Below, piece after piece: positions 27,699-37,160 of a DNA stretch of 64,000 nt (its first letter is position 1; each line of letters starts with the position of its first letter). Where the stretch lies: NCBI RefSeq assembly GCF_900010755.1, contig NZ_CZJT01000079.1:62001-126000 (forward strand), given 5' to 3'. A program made the position numbers and the translations under genes. Below the pieces are notes generated by a model. That model saw only the letters and a list, made by a program, of their open reading frames with translations, ran no database searches and was not told where the DNA came from. The stretch comes from Paeniglutamicibacter antarcticus (GTDB lineage: Bacteria > Actinomycetota > Actinomycetes > Actinomycetales > Micrococcaceae).

Positions 27699-28700
27699 AT
27701 GAGCATCATGCAAGATAGTTTGATCGGCACGCTTGATTTGCGGATTATCAACGCGCTGCAAATATGGCCGCGGGCCCCGTGGGCGCAGCTTGCTCCCATC
27801 ATCGGAGCGGACGCGGCAACACTCAACCGCCGATGGCGCGAGCTCAATGAACAGGGCCTGGCTTGGATCACCACCTTTGACACGGAGCGTTGGAACGCCG
27901 CGGTGATGGTCGAGATCAATTGCCATTCCGGCACCAACATGGAGGTGGCCGCCGCGTTGGCGAAGTCTCCCGACATGATCGCAGTCGATCTCACGGCAGG
28001 CGGACGGGACATCATTGCGACAGTTGCGGCTCGAAGCGAGACGGCGCTGTGGGCCTACTTGCTTGAGGAATTGCCCAAGATCGCCAACGTGGAGTCGGTT
28101 CGCAGTCACCCGATTGCACGAAATTTCGTCGACGCCAGATCCTGGAGGCTACGTGCGCTCGACAAGTCGGAAACCAGCAAGATCGATGCCTTGCCGCGCC
28201 AGACCCATGGACGACCAGCAAGCTCTAATGCCGATCTTGAAAGGGAGATCGTAGTTGCCCTGAACCGGGACGGCCGTGTCACCGCGACAGCGATAGGAAG
28301 CCAACTTGGCGAAACCCCGCGACGGATTCGGGAAATCATGGCAGCCATGAGCGCAGCCGGGAGACTGCAACAACGCACCGATATAGCGCGCAGTATTTCC
28401 GACTGGCCCGTTAACGCCTGGTATTTTCTTCGGGTTCCGGCCTCGAAGCTGGAGGGAATCGGCAGTCGGCTGGGAAACCTCGACGAGGTCCGGCTGGTGT
28501 CGCACACCGTGGGCCCCTACGACCTGCTCATGGCGGTTTGGCTCAAGACACTTGCGGAAGTCCAGAAACTGGAACAGCACATGGAGCTGCGGCTGCCCGG
28601 CATTGAAACCGTGGATCGCTCGGTTGTCCTGCGGACCGTCAAGCAGCTCGGCCAGATCCTTGATGCAGAAGGTCGGGCAACCGGCCTGAGCTTGGTCTAG
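27699..28700 (+). CDS. Duplicated Lrp/AsnC-family regulator
   Basis: 333 residues, about twice the length of a single Lrp protein. Two winged-helix/ligand units are visible: the first starts DLRIINALQIWPRAPWAQLAPIIG (residues ~13-150), the second DLEREIVVALNRDGRVTATAIGSQLG (residues ~175-330) with an intact RAM-like beta region (YFLRVPASKLEGI, SHTVGPYDLLMAVW). The double form is common in actinobacteria. It is divergent from the MFS-M20 operon, its likely target, with an inverted repeat in between. Effector is presumably an amino acid or an amide product. Confidence 0.85.
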   Translation: MSIMQDSLIGTLDLRIINALQIWPRAPWAQLAPIIGADAATLNRRWRELNEQGLAWITTFDTERWNAAVMVEINCHSGTNMEVAAALAKSPDMIAVDLTAGGRDIIATVAARSETALWAYLLEELPKIANVESVRSHPIARNFVDARSWRLRALDKSETSKIDALPRQTHGRPASSNADLEREIVVALNRDGRVTATAIGSQLGETPRRIREIMAAMSAAGRLQQRTDIARSISDWPVNAWYFLRVPASKLEGIGSRLGNLDEVRLVSHTVGPYDLLMAVWLKTLAEVQKLEQHMELRLPGIETVDRSVVLRTVKQLGQILDAEGRATGLSLV

Positions 28701-29011
28701 CTCGTGTCTGCCACCGCTTCACTTAGGAACCCCACGCCATACGCATGCGTGCACTGCCCCTGATGCCCGGGATCCTGCTGGTCTTCGGTTGAGGTTACGG
28801 GCTGAACGGATTGGGCGTGGACGCCTGCGGATCAGTCTCCCGGGCAGGGGCTTGCTGAATACCGACCACCTCGTGGGTATATAGATTTTTTCGATGCGCG
28901 AAGTGGCGACCATCTATTGGACAATATAATGCGAGCTTCGGCACACTTGGTGGTGATGGGTGCCACGTGTCGATGGGCATCCAATTGTCTTCCTAAGGTT
29001 TCCCACTCTTC
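28701..29011. promoter_or_regulatory. 311-bp intergenic region with promoter and dyad
   Basis: No gene. A consensus -10 TATAAT lies at 28925-28930 and overlaps an interrupted palindrome TATTG-GA-CAATA (28915-28926), about 80 bp before the AAHS transporter start. No good -35 was found. The dyad over the -10 would suit repression. The first ~150 bp show nothing I can support. Confidence 0.5.
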
Positions 29012-30241
29012 ATGAATTCCACCCGCAATAAATGGATCGTCGCCCTGTGCTGGCTCACGGTCGTGTTCGAAGGCTTCGATATCGTTGCCTTGTCCGCCTC
29101 GATCCCGCAGCTGATCGATACCGCATACGCCGGAATCACGGCAATTGACGCAACCTTCATCGCCACCATCTCGCTGGTAGGCGTCGGTGCCGGTGCTGTG
29201 CTGATCGGTCCGATCTCCGACCGCTTTGGTCGCCGCGTTCCGTTGATGATCTGCGTGCTGATTTTCTCCATCTTCACCATCCTCTTCCCGCTGATGCCGA
29301 CCGTAGCCCTCTTGGCAACCGTGCGCCTCATCGCGGGCCTGGGCATGGGTGCCTGCATGCCGGTGGCCATCACCATGATGCAGGAAGCCTCGGCGTCCAA
29401 CGCCCGTGCGCACTCTTCGACCATCACCATGACCGGCTACCACGTCGGCGCCGTAGCGGCCTCGCTCTTCGCGATCCTCGCGCATGCCGACTGGCACCTG
29501 CTCTTCTACATCGGTGGCGCGCTGTGCCTGGTGGTGCTTCCGTTCATGTATGCGAAGCTGCCCGAAACCCACGCCGCCGGCCTTAAGCAGATTGGCACCA
29601 AGGCGCCGAAATCCAGCATTGCAACCTTGTTCAGTGGCGGACTGACCCGTTCCACGATCGGACTGTGGATTGCCGCATTCATGGGACTTCTGCTGGTCTA
29701 CGGCCTGAACACCTGGTTGCCGCAGCTGATGCGCGGTGCCGGTTACAACGTTTCCGACTCGCTGGTGCTATTGCTGGTGCTCAACGTCGGTGCCATCGCC
29801 GGCCTGCTGGTGGGCGGACGCGTGGCCGACAAACGCGGAGTCAAGGGAACCACGATGTTCTGGTTCACCGCTGCCGCAGTATTGCTGGCATTGCTCTCCA
29901 TCCGGATGGAAAGCTCGCTGCTGCTCAACGGCGTGGTCCTGGTGACTGGCTTCTTCGTCTTCTGCGCGCAGGTGCTGGTCTACGGGTTCGTCGGCTACAT
30001 CTACCCCAAGCACGTGGTGGGAACCGGCATGGGCATGGTTGCGGGCGTGGGACGCCTGGGTGCCATTGCCGGACCGGGTATCACCGGCCTGCTGGTGGCC
30101 AGTGGCCATGCCTACCCGTGGGGTTTCTACCTCTTTGCCGGCGCCGCGCTGTTGGGCATGTTCGCCGTCGCGATCATTCCCAAGCCGGCCGCACAGCAGG
30201 AACCGTCCGCCGAGCCGGCCCTCGAATCGGTTTCCTCCTAG
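29012..30241 (+). CDS. AAHS-type MFS transporter for aromatic acids (PcaK/VanK-like)
   Basis: 409 residues, 12 predicted helices. The helix-1 region (VVFEGFDIVALSASIPQL) has the FD pair of aromatic-acid:H+ symporters, and loop 2-3 is SDRFGRRVPLMI. Family members import 4-hydroxybenzoate, protocatechuate, vanillate or related acids. The position at the left edge of the aromatic-catabolism stretch supports this, though it is 15 kb from the pca genes and its regulator is unclear. Weak ribosome site. Convergent with the LysR gene at 30.4-31.3 kb. Confidence 0.83.
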   Translation: MNSTRNKWIVALCWLTVVFEGFDIVALSASIPQLIDTAYAGITAIDATFIATISLVGVGAGAVLIGPISDRFGRRVPLMICVLIFSIFTILFPLMPTVALLATVRLIAGLGMGACMPVAITMMQEASASNARAHSSTITMTGYHVGAVAASLFAILAHADWHLLFYIGGALCLVVLPFMYAKLPETHAAGLKQIGTKAPKSSIATLFSGGLTRSTIGLWIAAFMGLLLVYGLNTWLPQLMRGAGYNVSDSLVLLLVLNVGAIAGLLVGGRVADKRGVKGTTMFWFTAAAVLLALLSIRMESSLLLNGVVLVTGFFVFCAQVLVYGFVGYIYPKHVVGTGMGMVAGVGRLGAIAGPGITGLLVASGHAYPWGFYLFAGAALLGMFAVAIIPKPAAQQEPSAEPALESVSS

Positions 30242-30384
30242 GAAACCCCTGGTGCTCGCCAAGGGCGCGCAGACCACCGCTTTGACGTTCATTCAACGCA
30301 AAAGCAGCGGCCTGCGCGTCCTTGTTTGTCTTTATCCTTTTGCCTTGGGTTGATGCAGCCAGGCAGGGAGGGAATGCTCGCGAA

Positions 30385-31302
30385 TCAGCCGGCGTGCGGA
30401 TCCAGCGCCGAGGGCATCTCGCGCAGCGACTCCAGGACCAGCTCCCGGAACCACAGGGCCGGACCGCCGTTGGCGATCTTCGGGTCTGTGTACAGGTCGA
30501 CCGAGAACGACGGGCTGTCCATCGGTAGCTCGCGGTATTCAAGCGGCCACTGCCGGCAGAAACGTTCGGCGATCTCGAGCGGGACCACCGCGGCCAGCGA
30601 GCACTCGAGCTGCACCAGGGGCAACACCGAGAAGTGGTGAACCCTCAGCGCGGTGCGCAGGCTGATCCCGGATTCGGCAAGTCGTGCCTCGATCTGGCCG
30701 TGCCCGGCCGTGGGATCGATGGTCACGAACCCCAACGCATCGAATTGCCGTGCCGTGAGTTTGTTCCCCGCCGGGGCCATGCCGCGGGGCAGCAAGCAGA
30801 CGTAGCGGTCCTGGGTCACGGCCTCCCGCAGGGTTCCTCCGCCGAGCACCAGGGAGGTGAGCGCCGCATCGATCTGCCCGTGGGCCAGCCAATGCGGGAT
30901 TTGCTCGATGTTCATGGGCACCGATTCAAGGTTGGCATTTGGGGCCAAGGCGCCGAACCGCTTCATGAGCGCGGGAAGGAAGATGACTTCCCCGATGTCG
31001 GAGAGGCAGATGCGAAAGGTCCGCGTGGTGCCGGCCGGGTCAAAGGCCGCAGCCGTGTCGATGACCGTGTCGATGTCTGACACGGAGGCGCGGAATACCG
31101 TGAACAGCTCATCCGCGCGTGCGGTGGGTTCGAGTCCGCCGGGGCCGCGCACGAACAACGGATCGCCCAGCTGCGCTCGAAGCCGGGAGAGCGTGTAGGA
31201 GACGGTCGGCTGGGTGAGCGAGAGCTCCTGGGCAGCCCGGGTGACGCTTCTTGCCTCGTAGATTTCCAGGAACGTCCGCAACAGGTTCAAGTCGATGCTC
31301 AT
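30385..31302 (-). CDS. LysR-type transcriptional regulator
   Basis: 305 residues. N-terminal winged helix (MSIDLNLLRTFLEIYEARSVTRAAQELSLTQPTVSYTLSRLRAQLGDPLF) followed by the substrate-binding domain. NodD-like spacing. AAGG ribosome site. It lies alone between the AAHS transporter and the SulP gene, so its target is not clear; the divergent/convergent arrangement does not identify one. An aromatic or sulfonated ligand is conceivable given neighbours. Confidence 0.88.
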   Translation of the reverse strand: MSIDLNLLRTFLEIYEARSVTRAAQELSLTQPTVSYTLSRLRAQLGDPLFVRGPGGLEPTARADELFTVFRASVSDIDTVIDTAAAFDPAGTTRTFRICLSDIGEVIFLPALMKRFGALAPNANLESVPMNIEQIPHWLAHGQIDAALTSLVLGGGTLREAVTQDRYVCLLPRGMAPAGNKLTARQFDALGFVTIDPTAGHGQIEARLAESGISLRTALRVHHFSVLPLVQLECSLAAVVPLEIAERFCRQWPLEYRELPMDSPSFSVDLYTDPKIANGGPALWFRELVLESLREMPSALDPHAG

Positions 31303-31407
31303 GCGCCAACCTTATCGAAGGGTTCTATGTGGCTTTCGGTTCGAAGCGACGGCACCTGTGCAACGCCCGCACCCGTCGGGGCGGATTGCGGGAAGGTTTG
31401 CCCCGGA

Positions 31408-32913
31408 TCAGCGCAGGTGGCCGGCCATGCGCTCGTGCATGACAGCACTTGCCTCGTTCAGCCCGGTGATGCTCACGGCCTTGTCACGGCTCGCATACTT
31501 GGCGGTGATGGCCTCCAAAGCGGCGATCGTCGAGACGTCCCAGAGGTGGGATTCCTTCATGTCGATCACGACGTTCGCGGGGTCCAGCGCGTACTCGAAC
31601 TGCGTGTAGAGGTCGTTCGATGAGGCAAAGAACAGCTCGCCGTGGATCGTGTAGGTGACGATGTCCCCGCTTGGGTCCAGGTGGCGCTGAACCGTGGCAA
31701 AGTGGGCGACCCGCCGGGCGAAGAGCACCATCGCGGAAAGCACGCCCAGTCCCACGCCGATCGCCAGGTTATGCGAGAGAACGGTCGCCACCACGGTGAT
31801 GACCATGACGGCGGTTTCGCTCTTGGGCATGCGGCGCAGGGACGAGGGACGGATCCCGTGCCAGTCGAAGGTCGCCACCGACACGAAGATCATCACCGCC
31901 ACCAGTGCGGCCATGGGAATCAGCGAGACCACATCGCCGAAGACCACCACGAGCACCAGCAGGAAGACCCCGGCCAGGAACGTTGAGATCCGCGTGCGGG
32001 CGCCGGAGCCCTTCACATTGACCATGGTCTGGCCGATCATCGCGCAACCACCCATGCCGCCGAAGAACCCGGTGACCAGGTTGGCCACGCCCTGGCCCCA
32101 CGCCTCGCGGGTCTTGTTCGAGCGGGTGTCTGTCACGTCGTCGACGAGTTTCGCGGTCATCAGGGACTCCAGCAACCCCACGAAGGCCACGGCCAGCGCA
32201 TAGGGTGCGATCACCTGCAGGGTCTCGAAGTTGAGCGGGATCTGCGGCAGGAAGAGTGCCGGAAGACTGTCCGGCAGTGCGCCTTTGTCCCCGACCGTGG
32301 GAACCACCGCGCCGCTGAGCACCGTGATGAGCGTGAGCACCACGATCGCCACCAGCGGTGCCGGGACCGCTCTGGTCAGCCTCGGCAGCCCGAAGATGAT
32401 GGCCAGCGCCAGTGCCAACAACGGATAGACCAGCCACGGGACATTGATCAGTTCCGGAAGCTGGGCAATGAACACCAAGATCGCCAAGGCGTTCACGAAC
32501 CCAACCATGACCTGGCGGGGGATGAAGCGCATCAGCTTGGCTACGCCCAGGACAGCCAGCAGGATCTGGAAGAGTCCGGCCAGCAGGATCGCGGCCACCA
32601 GGTAGTGCACCCCGTGGCTCGCGACCAGCGGCGCAATCACCAGGGCCACCGCGCCGGTCGCCGCCGAGATCATGGCCGGGCGCCCGCCGACAAACGCGAT
32701 GGTCACCGCCATGGTGAAAGCGGAGAACAGCCCGACGCGGGGATCGACGCCGGCAATGACGGAGAAGGCGATGGCCTCGGGGATCAGGGCGAGCGCCACC
32801 ACCAGTCCGCCCAGGACCTCGATGCCAAGCAGCCTGGGGTGTCGCAGCGTGCGTAGCACCGACTGGCGTTCCTCGGGCGTTGGGGCAGTCGCCGTGGCGG
32901 TCGGGGAAGTCAT
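31408..32913 (-). CDS. SulP-family anion transporter with STAS domain
   Basis: 501 residues from the ATG at 32913 (the frame is open to 32946). Contains the sulfate-permease membrane core (residues ~30-400; [41 protein letters not shown]) and a C-terminal STAS domain (about 415-495; [20 protein letters not shown], with the conserved Asp-Ser-like site region). Members move sulfate, bicarbonate, dicarboxylates or other anions. It is divergent from the extradiol-type dioxygenase. Substrate cannot be told from sequence. Confidence 0.88.
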   Translation of the reverse strand: MTSPTATATAPTPEERQSVLRTLRHPRLLGIEVLGGLVVALALIPEAIAFSVIAGVDPRVGLFSAFTMAVTIAFVGGRPAMISAATGAVALVIAPLVASHGVHYLVAAILLAGLFQILLAVLGVAKLMRFIPRQVMVGFVNALAILVFIAQLPELINVPWLVYPLLALALAIIFGLPRLTRAVPAPLVAIVVLTLITVLSGAVVPTVGDKGALPDSLPALFLPQIPLNFETLQVIAPYALAVAFVGLLESLMTAKLVDDVTDTRSNKTREAWGQGVANLVTGFFGGMGGCAMIGQTMVNVKGSGARTRISTFLAGVFLLVLVVVFGDVVSLIPMAALVAVMIFVSVATFDWHGIRPSSLRRMPKSETAVMVITVVATVLSHNLAIGVGLGVLSAMVLFARRVAHFATVQRHLDPSGDIVTYTIHGELFFASSNDLYTQFEYALDPANVVIDMKESHLWDVSTIAALEAITAKYASRDKAVSITGLNEASAVMHERMAGHLR

Positions 32914-33106
32914 GAATGGTGTCCGTTCGAAAAATGGTTGCGGCACGTGATCGTCGGTTTTCGCTGGTGCGAAGGCGTGGCAGGGGTTTAGGGGTGGCCG
33001 CGCAAGTGGGATTCAGCCCAATACTAAGGGAGGCTCGAGATTCATGTTTATGCTTTGTGCCCAAGGAGGCGGTGTTCTTCGTCTCCAGCTGCGTTAAGTG
33101 GCAAAC

Positions 33107-33152
33107 ATTGTTCAAACAATTACTTGAAGCATCAATCAAATTGGTCTACGCT
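33107..33152 (+). promoter_or_regulatory. Promoter and palindrome of the DODA-type dioxygenase
   Basis: ATTGTT-CA-AACAAT (33107-33120) is a perfect interrupted palindrome. Immediately after it are TTGAAG (33124-33129) and TACGCT (33147-33152) with a 17-bp spacer, a good -35/-10 pair. The start codon at 33159 is about 7 bp after the -10, so the transcript is probably leaderless. Confidence 0.6.
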
Positions 33153-33158
33153 GGATTT

Positions 33159-33956
33159 ATGACCACTTCAGCCGATCGCCCCCCGGTACTCTTCCTCTCC
33201 CATGGCGCGCCGCCGCTGGCCGACGACGCCACCTGGACCGCCGAGCTGGCCTCATGGTCGGAGACCATGGAGAAGCCCAAGGACATCCTGATGATTTCCG
33301 CGCACTGGGAAAACGCGCCGGTGACCCTCAGCTCCACCCACCGCAAGCAGGAGCTGGTCTACGACTTCTGGGGCTTCCCAAAGCACTACTACGACGTGCG
33401 CTACGACGCCCCCATGGCACCGGATTTGGCCGACGAGGTTGCGCGGCTGGCCGGCACCCACGGCCATCACGTGGAGCGCGACGAGACCCGCGGCCTGGAC
33501 CACGGCGCCTATGTCCCGCTCAAGGAAATGTTCCCCGACGCGGATGTGCCGGTGGTGCAGATGTCGATGCCCACACTGGACCCGCAGGGCCTGTTTGAGC
33601 TCGGGCAGAGCCTGGCTCCGCTGCGCGAGCGCGGCACCATGATCATCGGCTCCGGCTTCACCACGCACAACCTGCGCTGGTTCAACCCCGCAGCCGGACC
33701 GGACACGGCACCTCCCGCGGCATCGAGCGAATTCGACCACTGGGCGCAGGAAGCCATGGCCCGCGGAGACGTGGATTCCATCCTCGATTTCCTGCACAAG
33801 GCCCCGGCCGCCCGCGAGGCGCACCCGCGCTCGGAGCACTGGGCGCCGCTCTATGTCGCACTCGGGGCGGCTTATGCCTCCGGCGGCATCGAGGCCAAGA
33901 CAGCGATCGACGGCTTCTGGTTCGGGCTCTCCAAGCGGTCTTGGTCGCTGACCTAA
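33159..33956 (+). CDS. Class III extradiol-type dioxygenase, LigB/DODA (YgiD) family
   Basis: 265 residues; non-heme Fe(II) or Zn enzyme that cleaves catecholic rings, for example DOPA. Family landmarks: LFLSHGAPP (His), MISAHWE (His), YDFWGFPKHYYDVRYDAP, LDHGAYVPLK (His) and GSGFTTHNLRWF. The annotated frame is open upstream to 32916, but homology and a good promoter with no leader place the start at 33159. It stands alone between SulP and a terminator. A ring-cleavage role beside pca genes is plausible; the natural substrate is unknown. Confidence 0.85.
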   Translation: MTTSADRPPVLFLSHGAPPLADDATWTAELASWSETMEKPKDILMISAHWENAPVTLSSTHRKQELVYDFWGFPKHYYDVRYDAPMAPDLADEVARLAGTHGHHVERDETRGLDHGAYVPLKEMFPDADVPVVQMSMPTLDPQGLFELGQSLAPLRERGTMIIGSGFTTHNLRWFNPAAGPDTAPPAASSEFDHWAQEAMARGDVDSILDFLHKAPAAREAHPRSEHWAPLYVALGAAYASGGIEAKTAIDGFWFGLSKRSWSLT

Positions 33957-34000
33957 ACATTGCCTTAGGTGCCGGCGGGCGCCATTGTGGCGTCCCAACA

Positions 34001-34043
34001 GAAAAAGCCTGCAAGCAACGGTTCGTTGCTTGCAGGCTTTTTC
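34001..34043. terminator. Strong bidirectional terminator
   Basis: Perfect 20-bp inverted repeat (34001-34020 with 34024-34043, 3-base loop) with A5 at one end and T5 at the other, between the convergent dioxygenase and MFS genes. This is the cleanest intrinsic terminator in the window and should work in both directions. Confidence 0.92.
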
Positions 34044-34088
34044 GTCGGTGCCGGGCGCAAACCCGGCATGGATCTGGATCCTCGTGGC

Positions 34089-35537
34089 CTACTTGGCCAG
34101 GGCCGGTTCCGGGCGCGCGTCAATCTCCAACGGCGACCGCTTGGCGGCTGCGGGGATGCATGCGGCCACGATGGCCGCCACCACGGAAATGCCGGCGCCG
34201 AGAATGAAGGCCATGCGGAATCCTGATTCCGAGGGGACCGGAACCCCCGCGAAATCGGTGGTCATCTGTGCCAGCACCAGGCCGACGACCGCCGCGCCTG
34301 TGGTGGTGCCCAAGGAACGCATCAGCGTATTGAAGCCGTTGGCGGCAGCGGTTTCGCTGCGCGGAACGGCACCCATGATGATCGATGGCATGGCGCCGTA
34401 GGCCAGGGCCACGCCGCTGTTGATGACGAAACTGGTGGCCAGCAGGCCCCACGCGCTCCCCATGCCCAGCAGTCCCACGCCGTAGCCCAGCGCAAGGATC
34501 GCAACGCCCAGCACCAAGGTGAACTTTGGGCCGCGTGCGTTGGTCAGCCGGCCGCCCACGGGGGAGAGCACCATCATCATGAGTCCACCCGGGGCCATCC
34601 ACAGGCCTGCGGCCAGGATCGACTGGCCCAGGCCGTAGCCGGTCTCCGCGGGGAGCTGCAGGATTTGCGGCATGACCAGCATGCTTGCGTACATTCCGAA
34701 TCCCACGAAGATCGATGCGATGTTTGTCAGCAGAACGCGGGGGATGGCGGCGGTGCGCAGGTCAACCAGCGGATCCTTGGTGCGTGTTTCCCAGAGGCCC
34801 CACAGCAGCAGTACGATCACCGCGACGGCGAGCAGGCCCAAGGTCAGTGGTGCGGTCCAGCCCCACGCGGATCCCTTGGAAACTGCGAGGATGAGGGAGA
34901 CCAGGCCGATGGTCAGCCCGATGGCGCCCAGCCAGTCGAAGCGCTGTCCGGCTGCGCCGGCGGGCAGTGCTGGAATGAACTTCCAGATGGCCAGGGTGAC
35001 CAGCAGCGTGATGGCCGCGCTGCCGAAGAACAGTGCCCGCCAGTTCGAGAATTCAACAACCGCCGCGGCGATCGGCATGCCGATCGCGCCGCCGACGCCC
35101 ATCGTGGCGCTGACCGTTGCGATCGCCGAAGAGAGTCGTTCCTTCGGCACGAGGTCGCGCAGCATGGCGATGGCCAGCGGAATCATGCCCGAGCCCAGTC
35201 CCTGCATGGCACGTCCGACGATCATGACCTCCACGGTGCTGGCGATGGCGCACACGATGGCGCCCAGGATCAGTGGTATGGCCAGGACCAGGATCATGCG
35301 GCGCTTGCCGAACAGGTCGCCCAGCCGGCCCGAAATCGGGACCGCGACGGCGGCGGCCAGCAGTGTTGCCGTGATGATCCAGGCGGTGTTTGCCGCCGAG
35401 GTGTTAAAGATGGTGGGGAACTGGGGGATCAGCGGCGTGACCATCGTCTGGGTGATCGACGAGGCAATACCGGCGGAGGCGAGGACGCCAACGACCAGGC
35501 CCGGGCCCTTGGTGCCGGCCGAAGTTTGTTTGGTCAA
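34089..35537 (-). CDS. MFS multidrug-type exporter, DHA2 family
   Basis: 482 residues from a TTG start at 35537 that has GAAAGG five bases upstream; the frame is open to a GTG at 35570 that would lie inside the operator region. About 14 helices, with SGRLGDLFGKRRMILV in loop 2-3 and the motif-C-like GVGGAIGMPIAA. Divergent from a MarR regulator with a shared operator, the usual set-up for a drug or toxic-metabolite exporter induced by its substrate. Confidence 0.88.
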   Translation of the reverse strand: MTKQTSAGTKGPGLVVGVLASAGIASSITQTMVTPLIPQFPTIFNTSAANTAWIITATLLAAAVAVPISGRLGDLFGKRRMILVLAIPLILGAIVCAIASTVEVMIVGRAMQGLGSGMIPLAIAMLRDLVPKERLSSAIATVSATMGVGGAIGMPIAAAVVEFSNWRALFFGSAAITLLVTLAIWKFIPALPAGAAGQRFDWLGAIGLTIGLVSLILAVSKGSAWGWTAPLTLGLLAVAVIVLLLWGLWETRTKDPLVDLRTAAIPRVLLTNIASIFVGFGMYASMLVMPQILQLPAETGYGLGQSILAAGLWMAPGGLMMMVLSPVGGRLTNARGPKFTLVLGVAILALGYGVGLLGMGSAWGLLATSFVINSGVALAYGAMPSIIMGAVPRSETAAANGFNTLMRSLGTTTGAAVVGLVLAQMTTDFAGVPVPSESGFRMAFILGAGISVVAAIVAACIPAAAKRSPLEIDARPEPALAK

Positions 35538-35555
35538 GATGGCCTTTCGGAGCAA

Positions 35556-35590
35556 ATGTGTAGAGTACACATAATGTTCATTCTACACAT
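35556..35590. promoter_or_regulatory. MarR-type operator
   Basis: ATGTGTAGA (35556-35564) is exactly repeated in inverted form as TCTACACAT (35582-35590), and the left copy is itself part of TGTGTA-GAG-TACACA. The site fills the space between the exporter and MarR starts and so can control both. Confidence 0.75.
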
Positions 35591-35629
35591 TGGGGTAAGG
35601 TCGTAGAATCCGAAAGGGGAAGTGAGCCA

Positions 35630-36067
35630 ATGCAACGTCGCATCGCGGACATTGAATACGAGCAGATGCTGCTTAGCCGTTTTACGGTCGCCCAACATCG
35701 GAATGGCGACGGGATTGACCGCAGTATTTACCTGTTGATGAGCCGCATCGACGGGCAGGGCCCCATGTCGATCGGCGAGCTGAGCACGGTTTTCCGCCTT
35801 GATCCCTCCACCTTGCAGCGCCAAACCACGGTGGCGGTCCGTGAAGGATTCCTCGAACGCGTATTGGATCCGACCGGCAGCGTTGCGCGCAAATTCGCGC
35901 TGACGGCCCTGGGGAAAACGCGATTCGATGACGTGCGAGAGCACTCGGTGAGCTCCCTCGAAAGCATTCTGGCCGACTGGCCGGACGAGGACGTCAACAC
36001 CTTCGGGGAATTGATGCACAGGTTTAATGCCTCGATCGAGGAATACCGGGAATCGAAGGACATTTAG
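35630..36067 (+). CDS. MarR family regulator of the adjacent exporter
   Basis: 145 residues with the MarR winged helix (about 45-105: MSIGELSTVFRLDPSTLQRQTTVAVREGFLERV, then the wing at DPTGSVARKFALT). MarR proteins dimerise and leave DNA on binding phenolic or other small ligands. The GGGGAAG site before its ATG is weak. It is divergent from the DHA2 exporter, sharing the 35556-35590 dyad, so it is probably the local repressor and is autoregulated. Confidence 0.88.
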   Translation: MQRRIADIEYEQMLLSRFTVAQHRNGDGIDRSIYLLMSRIDGQGPMSIGELSTVFRLDPSTLQRQTTVAVREGFLERVLDPTGSVARKFALTALGKTRFDDVREHSVSSLESILADWPDEDVNTFGELMHRFNASIEEYRESKDI

Positions 36068-36173
36068 GGATCCGGGGGCCAGCCGAAACCGCCGCGACTC
36101 CGGATAGGAGAACATCCGTGAGGTGTTCCCCGTGCGGAGCTGCGGCGGGAGGCTAGCTGCAGCTCGGAGGGAT

Positions 36174-37055
36174 CTAGGCTCCCTCGACTGCCAAGGCGCC
36201 GGCGGCGGCCCGGACGGCCTCGCCCAGTGACGTGGTGGGTCGACCCAGGAGTGTTGCCAGGTCGTTGCCTTCCACGAGGAGTTCGCCGCGGGAAATGCCG
36301 CGGTCGCTATCGGCCAGGATCTGGGCAAACGGCTCGGGTACCCCGGCGCCAACCAGCAGCCGCGCAAAGTCCTCCTCCGGGAGGTCCTGGTAGGTCACGG
36401 TCTGGCCGGTGGCGGAGCTGATCTCGCGGGCCAGGTCCTCGAGGGACATGGCCTCATCGCCGCCCAGCTCGTGGACGGTACCGGCCTGGCCGTCTGCCAG
36501 CAGGATCGCCGCGGTGGCTTCGGCAAGATCCGCTCGGGTTGCGGCGCTGAGCAGGCCCTCGCCAGCGCTGCCGAAGACCGACCCGAACTGCAGGTATCCC
36601 GCAATCTGGTCCGTGTAGTTCTCCAGGTACCAGCCGTTGCGCAGCATAGCGAAGGGAACCCCTGAGTCACGCAGGGCCTGTTCCGTGGCCTGGTGGTCCG
36701 CGGCCAGGGCCATGGTGCTGGTCTCCGACTTGGTGATGCTGGTGTAGGCCAGAAGCTCGACGCCGGCTTCCTTGGCGGCTTCGATGACGTTCAGGTGTTG
36801 GGCCACACGCTGCGGGCCGGGTATGTTCCCGGAGATCAGCAGCACCTTGTCGATCCCCGTCATGGCCTCGCGCAGCGAAGCCGGGTCGGCGTAGTCCAGC
36901 GTGCGGGTCTGGACACCAAGTTCGTTCAATGCGGCGAGCTTGTCGGCGTCCCGGCCGGCTGCCACGATCTGGCCGACGGGAACGTCGCGCTCAAGCAGGG
37001 ATTCAACGACGAGGCGGCCGAGCTGGCCGGTGGCACCTGTAATCAGAAGGGTCAT
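36174..37055 (-). CDS. qorB: NAD(P)H:quinone oxidoreductase 2 (YtfG-like)
   Basis: 293-residue NmrA-type Rossmann protein matching E. coli QorB/YtfG along its length: TGATGQLGRLVVESLLERDVP, VLLISG, QHLNVIEAAKEAGVELLAYTSI, LRNGWYLENY, ADSDRGISRGELL. Reduces quinones with NADPH, useful against redox-cycling aromatics. AAAGGA ribosome site. It is divergent from an HxlR regulator, the same arrangement as ytfG-ytfH, with a palindrome between them. Confidence 0.88.
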   Translation of the reverse strand: MTLLITGATGQLGRLVVESLLERDVPVGQIVAAGRDADKLAALNELGVQTRTLDYADPASLREAMTGIDKVLLISGNIPGPQRVAQHLNVIEAAKEAGVELLAYTSITKSETSTMALAADHQATEQALRDSGVPFAMLRNGWYLENYTDQIAGYLQFGSVFGSAGEGLLSAATRADLAEATAAILLADGQAGTVHELGGDEAMSLEDLAREISSATGQTVTYQDLPEEDFARLLVGAGVPEPFAQILADSDRGISRGELLVEGNDLATLLGRPTTSLGEAVRAAAGALAVEGA

Positions 37056-37139
37056 GGGGGTATTCCTTTCGAAGATGAACTGGACTTCCTCTCATCACAA
37101 CCGAGCGTCCATCTGATTACTTCCCCAAAGAGAGTACGC

Positions 37140-37149
37140 ACTTTAAAGT
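37140..37149. promoter_or_regulatory. HxlR-type operator dyad
   Basis: Perfect palindrome ACTTTAAAGT (37140-37149), with flanking GTAC/GTAA and CTAC sequences continuing the symmetry loosely, in the 105-bp region between qorB and the HxlR gene. HxlR/YtfH proteins bind such sites. Only 12 bp separate it from the HxlR start, which suits autorepression. Confidence 0.6.
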
Positions 37150-37160
37150 AAGCTACTTCC

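Noticed and set aside
31769-33139. 456-codon minus-strand frame opposite and beyond the SulP gene
   Set aside because: Overlaps the SulP coding sequence in another frame with low-complexity Arg/Gly/Pro content.
32916-33158. N-terminal extension of the DODA-type dioxygenase frame
   Set aside because: Homology and promoter position place the start at 33159; the extension would span the promoter and palindrome.
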